Shown piece by piece: positions 58,016 through 64,000 of a stretch of DNA of 64,000 nt. Within the stretch, counting starts at the first letter, position 1. Each line of letters begins with the position of its first letter. This DNA is from Nocardia transvalensis NBRC 15921 (GTDB lineage: Bacteria; Actinomycetota; Actinomycetes; Mycobacteriales; Mycobacteriaceae), in the NCBI RefSeq assembly GCF_000308875.1, contig NZ_BAGL01000083.1:1-64000 (forward strand), written 5' to 3'. The notes under the pieces are model-generated. The model was given only the letters and a program-made list of their open reading frames with translations, was not told the origin of the DNA and made no database searches. The position numbers and the translations under genes are program-made.

Positions 58016-58800
58016 CCGCTGCGACCGACCGGTCCCAGCGCTGGACCCGGCTGCTGGAGCTGCTGGCCGAGGCCGGGCGGCTGTCGGTGGAGGAGGCCGC
58101 CGAGCGCCTCGGCGTCTCCCCCGCCACCATCCGCCGCGACTTCACCGCGCTGGCAGATCAGCAACTGGCGACCCGCACCCACGGCGGCATCGTCGCCACC
58201 CAGGTCGCCTACGACCTGCCCGCCCGGTATCGCAGCGGCGACGCGGCCAAGCAGCGCGTCGCCGAATACACTGCGGGACTGGTGGATCCGGCCGAGGTGG
58301 TGGGCCTCAACGGCGGCACCACCACCACGGCCGTGGCCCGCGCCCTGGCCGGCCGCACCGACCTGCCGACGTCGGCCGACAACCAGATGACCATCGTCAC
58401 CAACGCCCTCAACATCGCCGGCGAACTGGTCCTGCGCCCCCACCTCCGCACCATCTGCCTCGGCGGCATGGCCCGCCGCGAATCCTACGAACTCCACGGC
58501 CCCCTCGCCGAACTCACCCTCGCCGAATTGCGCTTGGACACAGTGATTCTCGGCGTCAACGCCATCTCCGCCGAGGGCGGCGCCCAATGCCGCCACCTCG
58601 ACGAGGCGGGCATCAACGCCGAAATGGCCCGCCGCGCCCGCCGCATCATCGTCGTAGCCACAGCCGAAAAGCTGGAACGCACCGCGCTCGCCCGCATCTG
58701 CCCCATCGAGAACATAGACATCCTGGTCATCGATACCGCCGCGGATCCTGCGGAGATCGCGCTAATTCGTGCGGCCGGGGTGCGGGTGGAATTGGTTTAG
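58012..58800 (+). CDS. DeoR-family regulator (AgaR-like)
   Basis: A 262-residue regulator. The N-terminal DeoR HTH is RLSVEEAAERLGVSPATIRRDF. The C-terminal sugar-phosphate sensor has NGGTTTTAVARAL, TNALNIAGEL and LCLGG-type strands (ICLGGMARRES). It is the last gene of the import operon (ATGA overlap) and probably controls both divergent operons in response to a phosphosugar intermediate, as AgaR does in GalNAc loci. Confidence 0.88.
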   Translation: MTAATDRSQRWTRLLELLAEAGRLSVEEAAERLGVSPATIRRDFTALADQQLATRTHGGIVATQVAYDLPARYRSGDAAKQRVAEYTAGLVDPAEVVGLNGGTTTTAVARALAGRTDLPTSADNQMTIVTNALNIAGELVLRPHLRTICLGGMARRESYELHGPLAELTLAELRLDTVILGVNAISAEGGAQCRHLDEAGINAEMARRARRIIVVATAEKLERTALARICPIENIDILVIDTAADPAEIALIRAAGVRVELV

Positions 58801-58882
58801 GCGCAACGCTTTCCACTCCGATACGGCTGCCGACCTCCCAATTCCTGTGGTGAAAGCAAGTATTCGACGCTCGGGCGTCCTA

Positions 58883-58888
58883 TAGGGT
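58883..58888 (+). promoter_or_regulatory. -10 box giving a leaderless transcript
   Basis: TAGGGT is followed by 6 bases and GTG 58895. No ribosome site precedes the start, so translation probably begins at the first transcribed bases. Confidence 0.5.
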
Positions 58889-58894
58889 CCGTCC

Positions 58895-59290
58895 GTGACG
58901 AATATGCGAATCAATGGACCCGTACTCGCGGCCGTATCCGCCGCACTTCTGACGCTGGGGCCGACCACCGCACTGGCGAGCGCCCAAGCGCCGCTGCAAG
59001 CTCCCGAGGTCACCTTCACCGGCACCTCTCCAGGAACCGTGACCGCGACCGTGCACAACCCCAACGAAACCGGCAGGTGCTGGGCCGAAGCCGGCGTCGG
59101 ACCGGAGAACGACCACCGCTTCTTCAGCAACGGCACCCCGGAATCGATGGCCAAAGCCGGCCAGACCGCGACCACAAAACTCGAGGGACTCGAACCGGGC
59201 ACAGCCATCACCGCCCGAGGCGCCTGCTTCGACGACACCGCCACCGGCGGCATGCCCTTCACCGAACCGGAGACAGTCACCGTCCCCTGA
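58895..59290 (+). CDS. Small secreted protein
   Basis: A 131-residue exported protein: signal peptide to about residue 32 (VLAAVSAALLTLGPTTALASA), then a compact beta-rich domain with two cysteines (GRCWAEAG; GACFDD) that may form a disulfide. No family is recognised. The start is GTG 58895 with a leaderless -10 box; ATG 58904 is also in frame. Confidence 0.7.
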   Translation: MTNMRINGPVLAAVSAALLTLGPTTALASAQAPLQAPEVTFTGTSPGTVTATVHNPNETGRCWAEAGVGPENDHRFFSNGTPESMAKAGQTATTKLEGLEPGTAITARGACFDDTATGGMPFTEPETVTVP

Positions 59291-59433
59291 GGTCACACCC
59301 GCCCGCAGGGGGCGGGCGTCGAACCTTCTTGAGCACAACCGATTTCAATTGAACACTTGCAGTCATCCAGTCCACCAGGACGACGAAGGCCCTGTCCGGC
59401 GATCCGCCCGGACAGGGCCTTGGACATTGAGGG

Positions 59434-59709
59434 CTACTTTCGGTCGAACTCGCCGTCCCTCACGCCAGCCACAAACGTGTCCCACTCGGAAGGACCGAAC
59501 ACGAGCGCGGGGCCGGTCGGGTTCTTGGAGTCACGTACTCCGACCATGCCCTCTTCGAGGTGTGCGGCTTCGACGCAATCGCGACTCGGTCCGCTACGAG
59601 TGCTCTTGAACCACTTCGGCCTGTCCAGATACGCCACTTCTACGCAATCCTTCTGGGAGCCACTGTGACTGGACTTGAACCACTTGGCTCCGGACAGGTC
59701 GATGCTCAC
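59434..59709 (-). CDS. DUF397 protein with duplicated N-terminal module
   Basis: A 91-residue DUF397 protein. The family motif W-F-K-S-x-x-S...CVE occurs twice: AKWFKSSHSGSQKDCVEVAY and PKWFKSTRSGPSRDCVEAAH. A single C-terminal half follows (VGVRDSKNPTGPALVFGPSEW). Usual DUF397 proteins, such as its neighbour, are about 68 residues. GAGGAG lies 8 bases before GTG 59709. DUF397 proteins act with the adjacent DUF5753 regulator. Confidence 0.85.
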   Translation of the reverse strand: MSIDLSGAKWFKSSHSGSQKDCVEVAYLDRPKWFKSTRSGPSRDCVEAAHLEEGMVGVRDSKNPTGPALVFGPSEWDTFVAGVRDGEFDRK

Positions 59710-59729
59710 GACGCGAACTCCTCAGTTAC

Positions 59730-59936
59730 TCAAGCGCGATTGAACTCGCCGTCCCTCACACCAGCGGTGAAGGCGTCCCATTCGGCTGGGGTGAAGACGA
59801 GCGCAGACCCGTGCGGGTTCTTGGAATCACGCACCCCGACATGACCTTCGTCCAGATGGGCAACCTCTACACAGTCACGGGTCGAGCTGCTGCGACTCGA
59901 CTTGAACCACTTCGCCCCGGACAGGTCAACGCTCAC
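59730..59936 (-). CDS. DUF397 protein
   Basis: A 68-residue DUF397 protein (AKWFKSSRSSSTRDCVEVAH; SKNPHGSALVFTPAEW). GTG 59936 overlaps the regulator stop by 4 bases. It is highly similar to the following copy, so the second arose by duplication. These pairs regulate development or phage and stress responses in streptomycetes; the role here is unknown. Confidence 0.88.
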   Translation of the reverse strand: MSVDLSGAKWFKSSRSSSTRDCVEVAHLDEGHVGVRDSKNPHGSALVFTPAEWDAFTAGVRDGEFNRA

Positions 59937-60826
59937 GCGGCATACTCCTTCGCTACATCCAGGATTAGTCGCCTGGTCTTGCTCTGATCCAACGCTACAC
60001 GCGAAATGTCCTGTAGCGCGTTCCGATATCGCTGCACGTCGGCCTCGCGCTCCAGGAAGAGATCACCCGCGTACTCTTCCACGTACACCACAGGCGGCTC
60101 CATCATCTTGGACTGTGGTAGCGGCGGAAACTCCAGCAGGACGAAAGAACCCGACAGCAACCCGAGATGGCTCGGCTTATCGAACGTCACGACCCGTATC
60201 GAAACGTTGGGCAGGGCCATAACATTCACTAGATGCTGTAGCTGCTCGTGCATCACGGCCGCTCCACCGATCTGGTTTCGGATCACGGCCTCCGACAGGA
60301 TGACGTCTATCTCGAGGCGCTTGTTCTCCAGGAGCGACTGCCGCCGAGTCGCCCATTCGATGCGCTTCTCGATCTGCTCCGGTGGGGCGGTCGGAGACTC
60401 AGCCCACGCCAGCGCGCGGCGATAGGAGGGGGTCTGAAGCAGCCCCTGCAAGGTGGTCACTTTCCACGTGATCAACCGTTTCGCAGCGTCTTCCAACGCC
60501 AAGTAATGATCGAAGTCGTAGTGGATCTCGTCGGCGTAGCCGCGCCACCAGCCACCTTGTTTGCTCTTGTGCGCCTTCCGAATCTCGTCCACGAGGCCGA
60601 GCATCATCCGCCGTTCGGCATCGGTAGCTCCGAAAAGATCGCACAATGCGTTCATCTGGAGACGTGTCACCCGGGTGGACAACCCATCTTCGGTACGGCT
60701 GATCGATTGCGGGGATGTCTCTGCCGCCCGGCCCACCTCGGCGAGGGTCAGCCCTTTTGCGGTACGCATTCGTCGAAGTTCACGGCCCAAAGCACGGCGC
60801 GCAAGGGTACTTCCGATCTCACTCAC
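59933..60826 (-). CDS. XRE regulator with DUF5753 domain
   Basis: A 297-residue regulator: helix-turn-helix LTLAEVGRAAETSPQSISRTEDG, then DUF5753 (LQGLLQTPSYRRALAWAES, LEIDVILSEAVIRNQIGG, LPNVSIRVVTFD). GTG 60826 has GAGG upstream and gives the usual family N-terminus SEIGSTLARRALGRELRRM; TTG 60847 is also in frame. It is coupled to two DUF397 genes and divergent from a two-gene unit of unknown function. Confidence 0.88.
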   Translation of the reverse strand: MSEIGSTLARRALGRELRRMRTAKGLTLAEVGRAAETSPQSISRTEDGLSTRVTRLQMNALCDLFGATDAERRMMLGLVDEIRKAHKSKQGGWWRGYADEIHYDFDHYLALEDAAKRLITWKVTTLQGLLQTPSYRRALAWAESPTAPPEQIEKRIEWATRRQSLLENKRLEIDVILSEAVIRNQIGGAAVMHEQLQHLVNVMALPNVSIRVVTFDKPSHLGLLSGSFVLLEFPPLPQSKMMEPPVVYVEEYAGDLFLEREADVQRYRNALQDISRVALDQSKTRRLILDVAKEYAA

Positions 60827-60886
60827 GTCGTTAGCCTCGCTATCCAATGATCCAGTAACTGAACGGGTTCAAGCGGCGGCGTCCGT

Positions 60887-61267
60887 GTGATGACATCCGT
60901 GCAGGAAGTATGGCAGAAGCCAGTCGAATCCATCCCTTTGGATATTTCCAGCCGCCCTCGCGAGCGGTACTACTGGATGCCACCCGTTAGCCGGGACCCC
61001 AAGCTGCACCGCTCCATCCCGTTCTCCGGCACCGGCTACCGGCACACCAAACACCCCCCGAAACCTGGAGCGCCCATGTACGGCCTTCCGATTACCGACC
61101 ACAGCGAATTGCCCGTGATGACAACCGATTACGCCCACCTGATCATGCAGAACCACATCGACTGCCCGACCTTGGCCTGCCCGGTCAAACGCCAAGCCAA
61201 GCTGTGCCTCGTGGAGGCCGGACTACTCACCCCCGACTCCCACCGCACCCGCGAAATGGGCCACTGA
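60887..61267 (+). CDS. Hypothetical protein
   Basis: A 126-residue protein without recognised family. It begins GTG-ATG (either start possible). It has an aromatic, Pro-rich first half (RERYYWMPPVSRDPKLHRS) and a Cys pair in CPTLACPVKRQAKLCLVEAG. Only one base separates its stop from the next ATG. Position suggests control by the divergent DUF5753 regulator. Confidence 0.65.
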   Translation: MMTSVQEVWQKPVESIPLDISSRPRERYYWMPPVSRDPKLHRSIPFSGTGYRHTKHPPKPGAPMYGLPITDHSELPVMTTDYAHLIMQNHIDCPTLACPVKRQAKLCLVEAGLLTPDSHRTREMGH

Positions 61268-61268
61268 C

Positions 61269-61736
61269 ATGCCGCCCCACCATGAACGCACGACCGTCCG
61301 AACCGGACGGCTGCAACTCCCCGGCAAGGACTTGCTCCTGGCCGCGATGCGAGACATGCCCCACCGCCCCCACCCAATGCTCGAAGCCGCAGCCGAACTC
61401 GCGACCCTCCACCACCAACTCCCCACCCTCCCCCAAGGCCCCGAAACCAGCGAAATCAACCGCCAGCGAGCCGATTTGATGCTCTCCATAGACAGATTCG
61501 TCCTGTTCGTCACCCCAATCCCCCAAGGCAGCACCCCCCTCCACACCGAAACAATCGGCACCATCATCGACAGACTCGCCTGGCACTGCACCGACGCCTA
61601 CCTAACCCACGCCGAAGACGACCACGCCCACGGCATGGCAGTCCTCCTGCTCCACGCCCTCGCCGACTCCTACGAAGCACTCGCGGAGGAGGTGACCCGC
61701 GGAATCCGCCGCCTCCCGACCACCTTCCATCCCTGA
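61269..61736 (+). CDS. DUF4254-like hypothetical protein
   Basis: A 155-residue helical protein. The segments EINRQRADLMLSIDRFVLFV and LHTETIGTIIDRLAWH resemble DUF4254 proteins of nocardiae; function is unknown. It is immediately downstream of the 126-residue gene, forming a two-gene unit next to the DUF5753/DUF397 module. Codon use (CCC, CTC, CTA runs) differs from the housekeeping genes. Confidence 0.65.
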   Translation: MPPHHERTTVRTGRLQLPGKDLLLAAMRDMPHRPHPMLEAAAELATLHHQLPTLPQGPETSEINRQRADLMLSIDRFVLFVTPIPQGSTPLHTETIGTIIDRLAWHCTDAYLTHAEDDHAHGMAVLLLHALADSYEALAEEVTRGIRRLPTTFHP

Positions 61737-62032
61737 TTCGCGACGCATCCCGGTTGCGTTCCGGCAATATCGGAACCCAGCCGGCCGGCCCGGCTGGCGC
61801 ACTACCGCCGTCGCGGCCCACCACAGGGTCTCGATCGTCGTGATCATCGGCTGTGCGACCCTCGTACAGAGCCACAGGAATTGGTTGTCGACGCAAGGCC
61901 GTAGCCGGAGCCCGCGGGTGCGCGGCACAGGCGCGGGGTGCGACGCTGTTGGCTGCACGTGCAGCCAGTGTCGCGGCATCACGAAACCGCCACTACAGCA
62001 ATGATTCTCGCCCTCGATCGACAGGACGCTAG
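61737..62032. other. Intergenic with 18-bp palindrome
   Basis: About 296 bp without a gene. It contains TGGCTGCACGTGCAGCCA (61950-61967), a perfect 18-bp palindrome 66 bp before the next start, of operator type. Confidence 0.5.
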
Positions 62033-62651
62033 ATGCCCCGGACCGCCACGGCGATCATTCCACCACCCGCCGCGAATCCCGATGACGAGGTGAACCGATA
62101 CCTCCGGAGGTTCAAGGCGTCGCTGGTGAAGCGATGGTCGCACACGCGCATGACAGAGTTGTACGAGATCGTCGACCTGTCGGTCTATCTGTGGGCGCTG
62201 GACCGGACGGATGAGGCACTCGCCATCCTGCGCTCCGTGACAACGGTGATCACCGAGCCGCCGCGGTCGCGAGACGGCACGGTCGATTACAACATCTGGT
62301 GCCCGGTGTCAGCGGCCAACGCGCTCGAGGCCTGGCTGCTGCGCGGCCGCGGTGACGCCGCGGTTCAGGTCCCGGCCGCCCGGGTTGTCAGCGATCCCGG
62401 GCCCGGCCGACAACCCGGACTTCATCGGAGGAACGGTGACCGCCGCGCCGGAGAAGTTGGCTGCCGCCGCCGGAGCTTCGGTGAAGCGAGCCTGCCACTC
62501 GATATCCAGAACCCTGATGAGCCTGCTGTTGTTGGCCGAGCTTGCGGCCGCCGGTCACCCCTACGCCGACTACTACGACGCTGCCGACGTAGCACGGCTG
62601 ATCGAAACCGGCCGCGATCTGCTCCACGCACGCCTCACCGCAGCCGCCTGA
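62033..62651 (+). pseudogene. Frameshifted hypothetical gene
   Basis: The N-terminal part (MPRTATAIIPPPAANPDDEV to about AWLLRGRGDAA) reads in one frame. The C-terminal part (PADNPDFIGGTVTAAPEKLA to LLHARLTAAA, stop 62651) reads in another. Both halves look like coherent helical protein, and the first frame continues into Arg-rich nonsense. The switch point is near 62390-62406, in the run CCCGGGCCCGGCC, needing a one-base correction. This is either a real inactivating shift or a sequence error. Family is not identified with confidence. Confidence 0.7.
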
Positions 62652-62767
62652 CCCCAGCTTCCCCAGGCCCCGCAACAAGCGAATCGCCCTCAGCGCCGGT
62701 GAATCGATTGCGCCGCCTCGCAACGGTGTCGGCCACTGAAACCTTCAGGTCAGCTACCGTCGGACCG

Positions 62768-63268
62768 ATGAAGCGTGTGCTGATCACCGGCATGTCGGGG
62801 ACGGGTAAGTCGTCGTTGCTGTCCGAGCTGTCGGCGCGCGGGTACGACACGGTGGACACCGACTACGGCGACTACTTCGAGACGGTCGACGGCGAACGGT
62901 TGTGGCGAACGGACCGCATCGACGCTCTGCTGGCGGCCGATCCGCGCGACGACGCCGAGCCGCTGTTCGTACAGGGCACAACGCGCAACCAGACCATGTT
63001 CTATCCCCGTTTCGACCACATCGTGCTGCTCAGCGCCCCGGCCGAGGTTCTTGTCGAGCGCCTGGCCGACCGCGCCACCAATTCCTACGGCAAATCTCCG
63101 GACGAACTCGCCGAGGTCCTGGAGAACCTGGCTACGGTAGAGCCGTTGCTGCGCGCGTCGGCCACCCTCGAGGTCGTGACCACGGTCCCGGTCGCCGAAG
63201 TCGCGGATATCGTTGTCGCACACGTGGTCCAGGTTTCGGGTGACACGTTGGACGGCGAGCCTCGGTGA
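62768..63268 (+). CDS. P-loop kinase-like ATPase
   Basis: A 166-residue P-loop protein: Walker A LITGMSGTGKSSLL, then GYDTVDTDYGDYF with acidic residues, and a lid-like region VERLADRATNSYGKSP. It resembles small-molecule kinases (shikimate/adenylate type) commonly annotated as AAA family; the substrate is unknown. ATG 62768 follows a region with no clear ribosome site; the open frame upstream belongs to the broken gene. Confidence 0.75.
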   Translation: MKRVLITGMSGTGKSSLLSELSARGYDTVDTDYGDYFETVDGERLWRTDRIDALLAADPRDDAEPLFVQGTTRNQTMFYPRFDHIVLLSAPAEVLVERLADRATNSYGKSPDELAEVLENLATVEPLLRASATLEVVTTVPVAEVADIVVAHVVQVSGDTLDGEPR

Positions 63269-63302
63269 TCGGAGCGGTCGCAAGTGCCCAGCCGTCGCTG
63301 AT

Positions 63303-63731
63303 TCAGCGCGGGCGGCGGAACCAATCGCCGGATACCCGCATCGACAGCAGCACCACGATCGCGATGGCGGCGGGGATCTCGAGCCACCCTCCGACGAAGG
63401 GGCCCTTGGGATTCGACGCTTCCAGCAGGCCGAGCAGGATCATCCATCCGCCGAACACGATGACGGTCACCCGCGCGCCCTTACCGGCTCGACCGAAGAA
63501 CAGGGACCCGATGGCCGCGCCGAAGATCGGGAGGGACATACCCATATACGTACCGGCGACGTACGACTCACCGATCGCGATATTCACGACGATGACGACG
63601 AGCGCCAGCGCACCCAACACCAAGGCCAACACCTGGGCTACCCGCACCTGAGTCGGCATAACCGTCGGCGGGCCTGGAATCTGAGCAGGATGCGTTGAGC
63701 CATAAGGGTTTTGGTACTGCATGTTCGTCAT
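63303..63731 (-). CDS. Four-helix membrane protein, family also at 49.5 kb
   Basis: A 142-residue protein with an N-terminal Pro/Tyr/Gln-rich segment (MTNMQYQNPYGSTHPAQ), four hydrophobic helices and a C-terminal SGDWFRRPR. It shares the VR-x-AQV-x-AL motif before helix 1 and DWF after the last helix with the gene at 49464. Starts at ATG 63731 or 63722 are both possible. Function is unknown. Confidence 0.68.
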   Translation of the reverse strand: MTNMQYQNPYGSTHPAQIPGPPTVMPTQVRVAQVLALVLGALALVVIVVNIAIGESYVAGTYMGMSLPIFGAAIGSLFFGRAGKGARVTVIVFGGWMILLGLLEASNPKGPFVGGWLEIPAAIAIVVLLSMRVSGDWFRRPR

Positions 63732-64000
63732 ACCCCCGAGAGTAGGTGGCGTCACACCACAACTTCTTGCGGTTTCCTTAACGGGATTCGCCTCGAAAAG
63801 CCCCAACCGCACCGGTTGTTCCGGTGCTTTCGCTGTCTCCGGATCGCTCGTAGGGAATCTGGTCCGGAAACCCCCGCAGAGCGATGGTTCCGTTCGAACC
63901 TGCTCCGCACATCGGTAGTACGTAGGTATGCCGGGGCGGGTCGGCCATCGCGCTCGATCCACCGAATTCATCTCCCGATCCTCGGCAGAGGGTGGAAGAC

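Overview
The window is high-GC actinobacterial DNA, very probably from Nocardia or a close relative in the Mycobacteriales. Supporting signs are an aceA-fadB2 pair, an HbhA-type heparin-binding protein with a Lys/Ala/Pro tail, PapA-like and EspG/ESX-associated proteins, a DsbA-VKOR pair, XRE/DUF5753-DUF397 modules, many GTG starts and 4-base ATGA/GTGA overlaps. No rRNA, tRNA, integrase, transposase or CRISPR array was recognised.

Layout. 1-4.7 kb: the 3' part of purU, two tandem alpha/beta hydrolases, and the XRE regulator-hbhA-DUF2516 operon. 4.8-7.1 kb: a DUF445 membrane protein divergent from a TetR regulator. 7.2-16.2 kb: ABC1 kinase, a saccharopine-dehydrogenase-like reductase, a three-gene ESX-associated cassette ending in an EspG-like chaperone, a PPK2 kinase, a DsbA-like/VKOR pair, an HtrA-like protease and a ZIP transporter. 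16.3-19.9 kb: zinc alcohol dehydrogenase, PapA-like acyltransferase, a TetR regulator with a clear operator, and two small unknown genes. 20.2-24.3 kb: an orphan DUF5753 regulator and a cassette of small secreted proteins, three of them paralogues. 24.4-26.5 kb: a glyoxalase-fold protein with its MarR regulator and twin operators, a lipase and an antitoxin-like protein. 26.5-31.6 kb: a MetE-family protein without its zinc ligands, fadB2 and aceA, separated by two long structured hairpin elements. 32.1-45.7 kb: secreted lipase, xanthine-dehydrogenase-type molybdoenzyme, small membrane proteins, a large NB-ARC/TPR regulator, a 2OG-dioxygenase/M20-hydrolase pair, hydroxyisourate hydrolase, a MocA-like nucleotidyltransferase and XdhC. 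45.8-49.9 kb: an NMT1-type ABC transporter. 50.0-58.8 kb: two divergent operons that together give a complete amino-sugar route, best read as N-acetylgalactosamine: import, ROK kinase, deacetylase, SIS isomerase/deaminase, PfkB kinase, class II aldolase and a DeoR regulator. 58.9-64.0 kb: a secreted protein, a DUF5753/DUF397 module with a divergent two-gene unit, a frameshifted gene, a P-loop kinase and a 4-TM protein.

How genes work together. XDH, hydroxyisourate hydrolase, MocA-like and XdhC proteins fit molybdoenzyme maturation and purine breakdown, though no uricase is present here. aceA and fadB2 belong to acetate/fatty-acid carbon use. The XRE-hbhA operon and both tandem hydrolases share an 18-bp palindrome at similar distances from their starts, suggesting a small regulon.

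Most unusual items: an interspersed 23-bp palindromic repeat with at least eight copies, one inside a permease gene; two 112-113-bp structured elements with compensatory changes and G.U-only mismatches on one strand; the zinc-less MetE homologue; the secreted-paralogue cassette; and the complete amino-sugar locus. All function assignments come from reading sequence; nothing was searched or folded computationally.
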